In this document: positions 1-13,800 of the stretch, piece by piece
Layout of the letters: each line of letters starts with the position of its first letter
Numbering within the stretch: position 1 is the first letter of the stretch
Assembly: GCA_028023455.1 (NCBI GenBank)
Contig: JAQFVV010012423.1
Span: 7,608,269 to 7,672,268 of the forward strand
Direction: 5' to 3'
Source of the DNA: Epiperipatus broadwayi
Lineage: Eukaryota > Onychophora > Udeonychophora > Euonychophora > Peripatidae
Length of the DNA stretch: 64,000 bases
Notes under the pieces: model-generated
The model's database searches: none
Seen by the model: the letters and a program-made list of their open reading frames with translations, nothing else
Told to the model about the DNA's origin: nothing
Translations under genes and position numbers: made by a program

Positions 1-310
1 GCGCGTACATGAGGAATGGAGAGGAAAAAAGACATTGCATCCTTTTTTCCCCTGCCTAAACAGTTTTCGTTGTCTTTTGTTTTCTGAAGTAATCTAACTG
101 TTCATCTGTATCCAGGTGGAAGGTTTTTTTATCTTATCTCTTAGGTTTTATTAGATTAATTCTTTCTAAAATTCAATTGTTGATCAGTTATTGACAATCG
201 AATTCCTATGCAATCAGATTTTACTTTAGTTTTATTCTCTTAATGTTTTAATTATTTCTGTTTTATTATTAAACTATTTTTAGCCAGTAATTTTAGTAAT
301 ATAAATATGA
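1..310. other. No recognisable content
   Basis: AT-rich sequence upstream of the Penelope-like remnant. The first 60 bases are purine-rich and a little more GC-rich. No coding or RNA signal was seen. Positions 861-1740 are likewise without identifiable features. Confidence 0.5.
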
Positions 311-860
311 ATGCACATTTCATTAGTAATTCATAGATATTCCATTTTGCCATTTAAATTGTCTTCTTATAAAATTGTATGTAAAAATAATAATTTGTTT
401 GGAAATAAGGAAATTGCTTGGAAAAGGAATATTATTTCAAATAATTTATTAACTAATACAAAGGAAATTTTTGATAGAAAGAACATTCCTGGAGTAGTGT
501 ATATTATCTCTTATTTTTGTAAGTAGGTATATATAGGTCAGAGTAGTTTGAACTTAAATGAAAGAATAAATGTACATAAAAGTAGGGTTAAAAATAAATA
601 TCTTTGTTCTGTTTTATATATCCATGAAAAAGATGTAGGCACACTATTAATTTTGATGAAACTAAAGTTGTCTTCTTTAGATGAAATGAAATAAAAAGAA
701 AATAATTAAAGAATCTTTATTACTAACAATTTATGATTCTGAAGCAATTAACTTATTTAAAAGTTCTTTTAATATTAAGGGTGTATGGGAGATAAGTGCA
801 ATTGTGGATAATGTTTAGTTTAAATATGTTGTTATTTTGTAGTTCTTTACACTTGAGAAG
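311..860 (+). mobile_element. Penelope-like element remnant, GIY-YIG endonuclease domain
   Basis: Two broken frames together read a GIY-YIG endonuclease: GVVYIISYFCK at the end of one frame, then after a stop VYIGQSSLNLNERINVHKSR, then after frame breaks a C-terminal piece with RKIIKESLLL and NIKGVWEIS. The order 'VYxI...YIGQ...L..R...HK' is diagnostic for the GIY-YIG domain at the C-terminus of Penelope-like retroelements. The RT domain is not seen upstream. Stops and frameshifts make it a dead 3' fragment. Confidence 0.75.
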
Positions 861-1784
861 TCTGCTTATAAAAGTTAAATCATTAGTAATGTTTTAGAGT
901 TTATTTTTTGGCTAGGTTGGTTGAGTAGTGAATTTGGGGTAATTTTGATTATTTATTGACTAGTTTAGCTTTTAATGTTTATATTCTATATTTTCTTTTA
1001 TTAGCAAGCCATTTTTTAAAATTTACCCACAATTATAACGTATTTTTCTTTTTTTAAATTGACTTACCACGCTTACATTTTTTGCATATTTTAAATTTCT
1101 CAAAAAGTCGTTTCTCTTCTTACTAATTCTATTAGAGAATGAAATCAATTTTGTTTACTGTTAACAACATAGATGAAATTAGAAGATTTAACTAGTAGCC
1201 TTATTTACTGTAATACTGCAATTACAGAGGTACTGGTCATGACCTCCAGAAATAAAAAAAAAAATGTTCTTAATAGTACATTCAAAGTATTTATAAATCA
1301 ATTAGTAACATATTCTGTGTATATTTAGAAATAATTTTTGATTTAATGAGATAAAGAATATGTGCGTCTGATTAGTAGTGGGTACTACACACTTATTTTT
1401 TATCACCATGCTTTTGATTAAATAATGTAACTTCACTAAGATTAAAATCTTTTGCCTTATAGATAGAGTATTGTATTTTTATTATTTCCGGTTTTGTAAT
1501 TAAACAATTATTTAATACCGATAATAATATGTTTACTAAAGAATGTAAGGGCAATAATACAAAAATTTGTTTATTTTTTATGAGTCATTTTTATAAGTCC
1601 AATTTATTTCAAAAATACATTTTTTAAAAGTAGGTACGTAGAATTTGTTTGATTCACATCTAAGAGATTTTTTAATTATGATATCATGTGATGGAAGAAT
1701 TTGTATTTATTTTTGAGTTGATAAAAGTAAATCCATTTTCTTTCATTAGGTGTCGCGGCTGTAGCATCTGCCTGGCAATTGGCA

Positions 1785-1822
1785 ATGAGTGTGGAACTTA
1801 AAGTTTTGACGTTAAATTGCTG
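1785..1822 (+). CDS. SMPD2: nSMase coding exon 1
   Basis: Encodes MSVELKVLTLNCW, with the Trp codon split after TG (phase 2) at a GTAAGC donor. The Asn of LNCW is the first metal-site residue of this fold. A pyrimidine-rich CATTAG at 1744-1749 just upstream could be an acceptor for this exon, so a separate 5' UTR exon may lie further upstream, possibly outside the window. No TATA box or start site could be identified. Confidence 0.93.
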
Positions 1823-4800
1823 GTAAGCACAATTTGTTATTATGATTATTTACTGGATCATTGCTTAAATATGATCATAAGTTAACAATGTTGTTACAGT
1901 TTGAAAATCAGTTGAAACTGTAATTTATCTTTATTATATTTACTACAATCCCAAATGAAATAACGTTTGTAATATAGATGAAAATTGAAAGCTAAAATGT
2001 ATATATTTATTTAATTTATTAAAAGGAAAAAAAACAACCAACTTTTTTATTTATTTTTTTAAAACATATTAATAACAATACCATATTCAGTTAGCGAAGT
2101 GTGACGTTAATTCTTTTTTTTTGATGTCTTTTAATGCAATTCAATCTTTCAATTAATATAAAAAAATGAAGAACCTCATTAAATCTTCAGTTTCCTAATT
2201 ACACTTTAAAAAAGAACAAGTTTGCTAAATTTTATAAAATGTATATAAAATTATGGGTAATTATCAACTAGAAAAATAAATTATATAATGTATATGATTT
2301 TATTAAATCTGCTTTGGAGTGTCTTTTTTTTCTCTTAAGTAAAACGTTTAATTTTTTTTACAATTGCCGTTATGAGAAAGAAACTTAAAAAAATAGCTCT
2401 AACATTATTGTTAACAAAATATATGTAAACTGAAATTATATCGGAATTTTTACAACAAAATAATTGTAACAATAAAGAAAATAATTGATTTATTCAATAT
2501 ATATATTAGTTTGTCACCTGAAATAGCATAGATGTATTTTTAAAAATTACCTTCTAATTAAAGAAATTATAAATAAGGTACCAAATCTGCACAGTCAATC
2601 CTCGATAATAGAAGAATTGTTATTGGTAGACTTTCTATATTCGTCCCATAACTTTACGGCCTACTATTTATATTAAAAAAATGATTAAATTTTTTAAATC
2701 TTAATTTTTCTGCTTTGACTTTTTATATCTAATTTTATAAAATTGGTTTTATTTTCTGCTTAACTCTATATGGTTTATTGCATTGATAGGATATTGTACT
2801 CTAACTCTGCACTGTGCAATGATAGAATGTCAAACTTTGGAGCTGAAAATCCATGGGTTACATCAGTTGCTGCCATTACTGTTGCTCAAACTTGTTACAA
2901 ATTACTGAAAAATAACCATTTATTATTTATTTGGCACTGGGTTCTGAAAAGTCCACAAATCATGGGCTCCAGCTCGTCATTTCCAATGCTTGAGTTTCTT
3001 ATGAACTTGAACTATAAATTATTTGATTATATATATATCTTTTGCTTTCATTTTTATATTCTACTATTTGTAGAGAATAAGTTCAGTATATGTATATTTT
3101 CATACTTTAATTAAGAGCTTCATTATGAATATAATTTGAAAAAAATTAAAATTAATTGTTTGTCTTTTATAATAGAATGGAATGCAATAATCTATTGTTA
3201 TTAAAGATTTGCAAACTAAAAATTAAGTATATTAATCAAATAAGACAAAATAAATTCCAAAATTAATTAGAAAACTTTTCTCTTCAATGTTGTGCATAAT
3301 TAGGTAAAATAACTTAATTAGAAAAAGCTAAATTTAATTTTAAGTTCAGAAATTCTAATTAAATTTAAAAAAGTCAGGCAAGAGACTAAGCTTTTGTCCT
3401 GACCGAGTGCTAACGGAAGTAATTAGAAATGTGCTTCCTGGAACTTCTGGCCTATAGATAAGTTCACAGATCTAGGAAAGCTATTGTGTTTGATTTGATC
3501 TTTATCATTATTTATTTATGACTTTGAATAAATTCTATGTATTTAAAATTATTTATCATTAATCTTCTGCATATGCTACTCTTGTCATATACCTCTTTTA
3601 TTATAATTAAAGGATAATTTAGTGTATATTATTTATAAAACTCTTAATATATATACAAATAAACTGATTCCCTTCAAAAAAGATAAAGTACTAGTACAGT
3701 TATAATTGAAAAGAGGAAGATTTATTTATTTTTTTGATAAAGACACTTGATGAAAAGAAAAATGTTAATTTGGTCAAATATAAGTGAATTTAACATTAAT
3801 AACAACTTTGAATAATCAAATTGTAAAGAACTGATTTTTTTTTTTTTAAATTATGAATGAAAAACAAAATAGCTGCTTTGCTATGTTTAGGCAACACAAA
3901 AGCAATTGTGCAATCCAAATGAGAGAAACTCATTCTGAAGTGTTGGAAAAATTAGGTATTGTAAACCAACTTCTATGTGGCACATTTTAGAAATAGATAA
4001 AAGGGGAAAGAAGAGAAAATATCTGAGTACAATCTAGCATTCTGTAAACTGCTAAACCATATGGGGGTGTCAAAGTACAGGTTTCCTCAGAGTTAAAGAT
4101 GCATTTCAATTAGGAATATTTTATTAGGAACTTTCAAGGTTTAAAATAAATTATAGAGAAAACCCAAAATCTAATGACTTGAAATTCAACAGCAGACAAA
4201 AAATTAAATTAAGAAAATTAAATGTTATTACACGGAAAGATGGACCATTTTAAAATAAGTATACTCAGAGATTATATAAAGTATGACATAAAATCCCTTA
4301 ATACCAAAACCATGGTTTTAAGATTAGCAGGGGAAAGCCAATAAGTTCTTATGTCTATATTTAGTCTGATAAGATTACAATTGCTATCAGTAGCAGACGG
4401 GAGTTTCCATAATATCTAATAAATATTTGAAAAAATAAGATTGAATAATGCATATATCATCCAAAAATAATGGCAAACGATGTTAAAAAGAACAAAGTCA
4501 AAATACTATGAATAGCAAAAGTCCTTATTAAATTAAGCAATAAAATTGTAAAAGTGTAACTATATAAGGAAAAAAATATTCTAACATAGAACATGAATAG
4601 TTTAAGCCATTAAGGATAGAAATTGCCACTATAAAAAGCATTAAAATTAAAGAAGAGTTGCAAGATAATTTTCCGAATTTATTAACATCACATCAAGATG
4701 AATTAAAATTAAAGAAGAGTTGCAAGATAATTTTCCGAATTTATTTACATCACATCAAGATGAATTAAGTGGTCTTCTAATAGAATTGGTAACTGATGCT

Positions 4801-7800
4801 ATGGCAATTATTTATAAGCTCAGAAATAATGAGATGCAGGATAATTTTCTACATTGAAATTTGAAACAGATAGAGTAAATTATGCAGTCCTTCAAGAGAA
4901 TTGATATTTGAGCCTAGATCAGTTATCCACAAGCTCTGGAACGTATCATTTGCCATGAAAAATAGAATGAAAGAAAAACTTAAAATGGACATCTATAGTA
5001 GTTATAATGAAGTTGAATGGAAAAATTTACATCTATGATTAAATTACCACGATAAATAAAAGCCTAAAAAAAAAAAGTCTAACCAATAATAGTTTACTAA
5101 ATTAAATTTGGAATTAATATTTTATCAGATCAAATTCTTGTAAATGAATGATCAGCTTTGAATTGTTTAAATGTAATGAACTACCATTTATTTAGGATAT
5201 CTATAGCACCACATGTATTCTAGGGCTTCAATACATTTCTCAAAGGAATAGTAAAAATAATTACTTACTTTGGAAACATTAATCACAAGGTAGATCAGAA
5301 GAACTCAACAAATATACAAAAGCAATATGTGAAAGATTAAATAAGTTTGACACTAAACTAAATGTTGGGGAATATATGTGGAAAGTAAAGGAAATGGAAT
5401 TTCTTGATGACATATCAAAGAAAAAAGTGTATTCAGCCAAAAAACTTTTTGTTGTTGTTTTTTTTCCCGAAGGATTCTTGAAAGTTCATGTTGCTAGAAC
5501 CTCTATGATTTGCTAAAAAAGGGACAGAAATAAACTTGGGGAAAAAGATCCAGAAAAGATCATTTTATTTTATAAAAACATCATTCACCTTAAATCAACT
5601 GCTAGTCCATTTTAATAAGAAATTAGAAATAATTTTAAATCAGATGTATTTCACTATGTAGTTGGCAGAGTTATAATCTACAATAGAAAAAAAAGTGAAA
5701 GATCAATAACATATGGTTTGTGATTTTTGCAAAAAGCTGAAAGAAATTACTGACAATTTAGCAAAAAGGTATTTGGCATTATTTTTGGTGTGAAGAAATT
5801 CTTATTTTAAGTGGGTCATATACCATAAGTGTCTATTAGGAACACTTAAAATCAATGCCATAGCTGATCACATCAACTGATGGATGATTTGCTGGCATAA
5901 TCTTCTGATATTATGACTTAACCTATGGAAATGAAAAAAAAGATAATCCATAAATATCAGTCTTTATATATTTGAATTAAGAATGAAAGCCATAAAGGAA
6001 TTACTGACTATTTTCAGTGATAACATGCAGACTAAGATTTTGAATTGTAAATTTATGGCATAATGGCTGAAGAGAAACGAGGGCTATCCACAACAAATAA
6101 AATGGATGATTGAAATATGGCCAGATAAATGCTCAAAAATGATATTCTTAATATTTTGGAATGCACACAATTATCCATGTTAAAGGGCTGTCTCTTCTAG
6201 GGAAGAGATGTAGTACTGAAGTTGATTCACAAAGGCCATCAGGCATTGTTAGAACTAAAGTCTTAGCAATTCAGACATTGAAGATTATATCAAAATATTA
6301 AATATGTCTAGTAGTAAATGACTAGAAGTCAGTAAATAGTGGTGGTCCATTTAAGGGTCACATACTGCTATCAATATTAGATGCTTATTCAAAGTAGTTG
6401 GATTTTTGATAAATAAAAATCACATTTCTGAGGAAGTAAGAAAAATCCTGAGAGAAATCATGAATAAAGAAATTCCTGAAGAATTGGGTTCAGATAATGA
6501 AATCTCTTTCACTTTAAGAAAGTTTGAAGAGACATTAATATTAATACCATCATTTAATTTTGAGTCTAATGGATTGGCTGAAAAGGCAGTTTAATGAAAG
6601 ATTAAATTTGTTTCTATTACTACCCAGCTAGTAAAAAAAAATTAAAAATAAACAATTTCAATTTCTAGAAGATGTTATTGTTTTAAGAAGAGCTTGGTTT
6701 TAACAGTAAAATAGAAGCTGGTCTATCAAAAAACCTTGTAAAAGTAAAAGGTTGATAGTGAATTGTTAGCCATTACCAGTATAATTCAGGAACTAAAAAG
6801 ATGAGATAACATTGGGAACACCATGGATGAAAGCAAAAAAAAAAAATTAAGATACCAAAGTGAAAGAAAAATATTTGATTGAAAAAAGAACAAGCAGAAA
6901 AAAGAGAGAGTACAAGGTGTGGTACTTGGGACTTCAAAATAGAAAGCAGGATGCTTATGGAATAGAAGGAAGTATATTATATATAAAGAATATACATACA
7001 CTGTAATTGAGAACTAAAATACCATAATTTGAAAGGAATTATGTTTATGTCAAAACAAATTCTTTACTTAATTTGAAAACTTTTCAACATAGCAAATAAT
7101 TGTAATAAAATAAATTAATTAGAAAAAAAGCTAAATTTGATTTTATTTCAGAATTATTGACTTTACATACCCTAGAAATAATGTAAAGAGGTTAAACTCT
7201 TGTCATGACTGATTATTATAGAAAGCAATTTAGAGTGTTACTTCCCAGTGTATCGATTCAGGAAAGCTAGGTCAGTTTACATCCTTGTCATATATTTCTT
7301 TTATTATAATTAAATGATAATTAATTTTAATTTATCTTTTCCCCTATGAATTAGATCATTAATGTAGAGTAATAAAAAGGAAATGTGTATATTTTTCCTA
7401 AAACTTTAATTTATATTCAGGTAAACTGATTTCACAATGTATTTGAGAGTCCCTCAAAGTAGGGCAAAGTCCAATCCATCGAATGTATATTTTATTTGTT
7501 TCTGAAACTTCATTGAATAAGAAGCCATTGCATGTTAGCACAGAAGTGGACTGGCAGACTCAAATTAAAAATTTCTGAATCAGTTTTTAGCTAATTAAAG
7601 TAAAAAAAAAGTCTGTTGGTCCAGTTTATTGGAAATATGGTTCCTATATCATTTGGATGATTAAATGCCAGATGATTTCCTAATTATTGAGTAAAAGATT
7701 GTTTAAGATTATATATAATGGTGTGAAAATGATTTAAATATCTTGGAGGTCATTTGTCTTTTCAAAAGAATGTGTGGTGGTGTGATTATTATTTATTATA

Positions 7801-10800
7801 TATATATATTTATGTATATAACAATTATGTTAAAGATAAGCTTGATAGAGTTAATTGTAATATTTAAAAATAATATTTACATAGTTTAAAATTACTACAG
7901 CAGTTATTATTCTGGTTATTGATTAGATAGTCAGGGAGCAAAGATTTCAAATTAAACTAAGTATGAAACCTTATTAATAATTATTTTATTATTTTCTTTC
8001 TCAATTCGCAATCAATATCTTGATAATATTGTAGACTACAATAAATATTATAATCTTGTTTTTAGTACTTTTTTAAAAACACAATTATCATTTTTATACT
8101 TCATTGTACAATCGTAGGCTTAGAGAAAAATATGTAAATGGCTTCTGATATTTATTTCAATTAAAACAGTCTTCATTTAGATAAGCCATCTCATTTCCCA
8201 AATGGCAAATAATTTATAGCTTCTATATTTATTTAGTGTCCATAAAATATAAAATCACTTTACAAATGCCATGGTATTAAGCAAGCTCTCTGACAATAAT
8301 AGTTTTTTAATGCAGACGTAAATAATTACTAATCATTTTTTTATTAGATTAGAAATTATATATTTTTTAAACTGTAGACCTGTTTATTATTATTATTATT
8401 ATTATTATTAAAGATTTAATACCATTATCAGCAAACCTCACAAAGTATGGTCGTTGCAGTTCCAAGAAGAAAAAAAAAACTAATTTATGAACTACAAATA
8501 TGTTCACATATAGAGCATGCTGGTCTATTCTATTTATTTGATATTTTATAATACTGACTTTTAATGTCTATAGCAACATTTTCTTTCTGAAAGATTTTAA
8601 TGCCTTGTTTTATTGTAACTCTTCTTCATATTCTATCCTCAGCTATAATTTCCCAATGAAAACAATCAGTATTACCCTTTTTCATAGTAACATTGAAATA
8701 GTTTTTATTATAAAAAGGGGATCTGCTTCTCATACTCAATTTTATCATAAAATACTTTATTAAGAAGTCTTATATTTATTCATTTATTTCACATATCAAA
8801 TTCATTGAATATATAATTTTAGTAGTAAACTATAAAATCACATCCAGAAAGCCGAAAAATATATTAATTGATTTTTTGATCTTGCTATTTTATTTTTAGA
8901 ATATATTCTAAAATCCAAAAATTAGATAAAATAACAGTTCTATTATGCAACTAATTTGGTTGCAATAGTTATATCACTGCATGAATTACCCTATCTTTTA
9001 GGTTTTTAAAAGCAGTAACTGCTGTTTTGAAATCTGTGTTCTATTTCAACCTCTTAAGTCTTTGCTTTTTCTTAAAAAAACTACTTAAATATTTATATTG
9101 TCTCACATTTTCAAAATTGATAAAAAGCCAAGCTAAAAATTGATGAAAATTTTTCTTTTTTTAACTTTTTTCAGCTTTGTCGGCGTCGTTTGCGCACTTC
9201 GGGTGCTCATTTGATGACGTGTTATTTTCTTTCTTTGCTGACGTAAAAAATATAATCATGACGTCGAAGAAAATATGGCCGTTTTTAGCTGTATATGTTA
9301 GCTTTCAAACGATCTTTATTTCAAAAAAATCGGTTGAAATTTAGATTTTTGGCGAATTTTTTAATCAACCACAGTATTTAATTTTTTTGTTTTTTTTTTT
9401 GGTAATTTTTGTACTTATCACGAAATGATAAAAGACATAAAATGTTTTACGGGCTGGAAGTGAAATTTTCTCCGGTATTAAGGCTTAGAACAGACTATCG
9501 ACGTAATTATTCGTAAGTAAAAATTTTTAATTTTTTTTTTAATTTTTTGAAAAAATATATTTTTTATTAATTTTAGTTTGTAATTAGTGTGTGCTAATTT
9601 GTAGTTATATATTTATTTATTTATGCTCATATACAATTCATATCTATCGAAAAATTGGTATGTGTGTAATTATATATTTATGCTCGTATAGAATTCATAT
9701 TTATCATAATATTCTAAAGGTAGTTTGTAATACATTTATTTATGCTCATATAGAATTCATATTTATCGAAAAATTAGTGTGATTTAGTTTGTAATTATAT
9801 ATTTGCTCGTATAGAATTCATATCGTAATTAACTTATTAGTATATAATTCATATCTTGATTATCTAAAGTTCTATCTACACTAATCCTCTTATTTTTATA
9901 AAAATAATGATTTTCAAAAAGTATACTTTTTGAAAATCATTAATTATGTTTATATAATATGGTTTACAAGCAATTGGTTATAAAACTAATAATCAAATGT
10001 ATATAAACTTTGTATACACAAACATATAATCCAATTCTGAAACTTGTTTATGTTTATGCTTGATCATGCTTTGCTTTTGCTATATGTTTCATAACATTAT
10101 TTTCAAATCTATAGACTATATGCAAATAAATTATATCTGTGGTACAATAAATATAAAAAGATAGCATCACTTCTGTATATAAAGAATATAAACATCACTT
10201 GTGCAGTGCATAAAGAATATAAACATCACTGGTGACCACAAAGAATATAAACATCACTATTGTACACAAAAAAATATAAAATGAAGAGATGAAACTCATT
10301 TTATCAGTGGTATAGAAAGTAGTCTACAATTTCTAGTTTTAGACAGACAAGAAGCCAATTGCTATGATGATTTCTTTTGTATCTTTTATTAGAATGAATC
10401 TTTTTCTTTATAGACACCTTTGACATTTAGAACATTTGGGGTACAAGATAAAAATGAAGAAGTCATATCCGACTTCTTTTGGAGATTGTGAAGCTGTGGA
10501 TTATCTCAGGTAAGTCATATTATACATGTTTAGAAAGATAATTTTGTAAGGAATAGAAAGAAATTATCACTGAAGATGTATTTTGAATTTTAGTTAATGT
10601 TAATTTCCAAATTATGAACAAACAATAAAATAATTATTTCGGATGTGAAAATTTCTTTTTTTTCTTATTTTTTATATAGTTATCACTATTTATTTTATGC
10701 TTATTGTTTTCCTTAATTTTTCTAGTTTCTAGCAATGTAATTGTTTTTGCTCTAACAATTAAAACTGAAGTTATTATGAAAATTGTGTCTCAGGCCAATA

Positions 10801-13800
10801 TTTTAAAAAGTTCAATATGGCGGCTTGAAGCTGAAGTAGTTAATTCTTAAAGTGTTCCATTCAAAACATTAATTACATTTTGTAGATTGTTTTTAGTATT
10901 GGAAAGGACAGTGCAATTAAATCCAGAAGCCAAAAAATTGAAATTTTTGTTTTAGGTTTATACTCATTTCAAATTTGTGTCACAACTTAATCCCTGATTC
11001 ATTAAGCCACCTTTAAACAGTTCCAAAGACTATTGCCATTAAAACCAAAAACAAAGTTCTCATCTTTATTTAATACAAGTTTTTATTTCAAATGCTTGTT
11101 TTTTATTATCTAGTAATAACACTTTCTCTTATTGTATCATATAGATGCAGCCAAGTACTATCAAATAATATTAGAAGCCTATTTAATTAATAGAACCAGA
11201 TCAATAAAAAGCAAAACTCTCTATACAGTAGTGCTACTCAGCGAATGCCATAACGCTTGTGCATAAAATCTCTATCTAGTGCCTACTCATCGAATATCCT
11301 GACTAGTTTCTAACTTGTGGATAGGGATTTTATGCACAAGCCTTTTGGCATCCATTGATTACTCTGGCTTGCACTGAGTGGCACTACTGTATGGAGAGTT
11401 ATGAGCAAGCATAAGAAATGGTGATCATGTGATGTTTAGTGGTTTAATATCAATAAAAAGCAATATATAAATCACTCCTTCATTTCTGTTTTTTTCTTTA
11501 TATTTGCCTGCAATATAAAACCCTGTCTATACTATTTCTTCATTCTGTAAACTGACACTGAGTCTAATAACCATTCATAAATGACTAGAAAAAACTTATT
11601 CAATAAAAGGTTCAAAAGTATTTTTATTCTAAGGTATAACAATATGCCATAGTAATTATTGCAATTTTTTTTATTTCCCTTTTTTAAAATTGGAACAATC
11701 GAATCATCTTTAAGATTAGGCAGCATAACTTTATGAGACCATATATTCCTAAAAATTTTCAATATTTTTGAAGCTAATATATTTTAAAACTTTTTCAGGT
11801 ATTTCATCAGGATCTGTAATTTTAACGTCACTAACTAGATACTTATATCCAAATTTAAATAAGTAGATAGAATGAATGCCTACATAATTTAATGCAGTGA
11901 TAAGTCTGGAATAATGTTTACCAACCTTTACGATGGCATCGTAACCTTGATCTCATTCTTCATATTGTGTTCTCCCAAAAATAAGATTGGATCTTATATT
12001 AATTTTTGCTCCAAAAGATGGCTTAGGGCTTATTTTCAAGAGATGTCTTATTTTTTGATGTATAAAAATATACATTTATTCAACGACAAAAATCTACATT
12101 CATTCAAATATAAAAATATACATTTATTCAGTATTAATGATTTCAACAGCATGTAAATAACTTTTACTATTGCTTAATTATGTAATGTTTAGGAGTCATT
12201 CTTATTTAATACTAGACTATTAAATGTTATTTATATTCTAATAATTTATTAATATTTAATTTAAAATAATATATGAATGGTTAAGCTGGTTTGATTAATT
12301 TATGAACTAAGATCACCGTTAATAATAAGTTTCAGTCTTTTCGGATATCAATGTTGATTTATTTACGATATATATGATTGGAGATCAGATGAAGGAGGAA
12401 TTCTTATATCACACTGAATGAATGAAAAGTGAACTTACTTAAACATTTATTAAAATGATTAGTTATGAATCTGCCTGCAAAATAATTAGGAGTAACATTT
12501 ATTCAAATACAAAAATCTACATTTATATTTATTTATACATTCATTACTTTATAATTCAATACATTCATCATGTGTTTCAATGCACTGACAATCTTAACTA
12601 GAGCTTATATTATCAGCTCCTTGAAAAATCATGCTAGGGCTTATTTTCTGATTAGTTCTTATTTTCAAGAAAACATGTATTTTTTTTTAATTAATTTACT
12701 TTTTAATTATTCGTTACATAAGAAACATATCTCATTCATGCTAAAACATTATCTTTCCTGAAACTTCTCAGACACAACTGGAATATTCTCTTTTCTATAC
12801 TACCTTGTTGCACCAAACATGAAAAGGATAATTTTTGTCACATACTTAGAACATTGGTGATAATATAAGCTTAGTTGTATCAAATGTATTTGTATTCATC
12901 AAAAAATTTTAGAATATTAATTTTTATTTCTACATCTTGCTGTACCATTGGGAAGTATTGTGGTACCCTGGGAATACCACAGAATTCTGGTTTAAATTGC
13001 TGATCTGGAGTATGAAATTCTCAGATGAATTCCAATTCTGGTATTTCCAGTGCTCAAACTTCTTATGAATTCATGAGAAATAAAGCCATTTGATTATTTA
13101 TTCAAAAAAATTATCAAAATTTCCCTTTTATCTGTTTGAAATATCACTACCATCACATAAAAATATCATTGTTGGATTTAATAGGATTATGATATAATTT
13201 TTAAATCCACGTGTTATTTTCTATGCTTTAAAGAAAGATTTTAAGTGACTGTGATCTACAAATATCTCTATCTTTTTTTTTTTTTACAGTTTTTAATTTA
13301 TCATTTTAAAGTCTTCTTGCCAGTCATTGAATTTTTGCTTTTAAATCTATATTTTTGATCATGAATCTCTCTATTTAATTTATTATTCTATCAAACAGAA
13401 AATACTTTGTTTTCTTTTCATTAAGTCATCAATAATAAAATCATTGTCAGAAAAAAAATTATGATTCTTCTATTTAATGAACCAAGATTAGATTTATTTG
13501 TATCCATAAGAGATTTCCATATCTCACTAACATGACAACTCTTTCCAAATAACAACAGTTGAAATGTAACATGAATATTAGATACTTCTAAAAGAGCAAA
13601 TATAACCTTCTCTTTATTTAACAGCTGAACTCTTCTCACTCATGTGAAAGCTTTTTTTTTTTTAATTATCAATTATGTAAATGACTCCTAATAGAAAGGC
13701 CAAAACAAACTTTATAATTCTTCAAATATCAAATACTCTAAATTTATATAAGTTAAATGAACAAAGGAACAGTAGTATTTGATATTGGGAGATTTGTGAG

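Larger units (their letters stand above)
3240..7431 (+). mobile_element. Decayed Ty3/Gypsy-like LTR retrotransposon
   Basis: Diverged direct repeats of about 380-430 bp flank the element, sharing blocks such as CTTGTCATATA and TTTTATTATAATTAAA. Internal + strand translation, broken by many stops and shifts, shows an RNase H-like stretch around 5640-5900 and an integrase stretch around 6360-6594 with LLSILDAYSK, SDN and SNGLAEKAV, the order of the catalytic core in Ty3/Gypsy integrases. Gag and most of RT are not recognisable. Multiple nonsense changes show it cannot be active. Confidence 0.75.

Noticed and set aside
2770-3114. Open frame of 114 codons on the + strand as a gene
   Set aside because: No start context, no splice fit, no family resemblance, and the second half is low-complexity T-rich translation. 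The first part may be a repeat fragment sharing loose similarity with 12950-13080.
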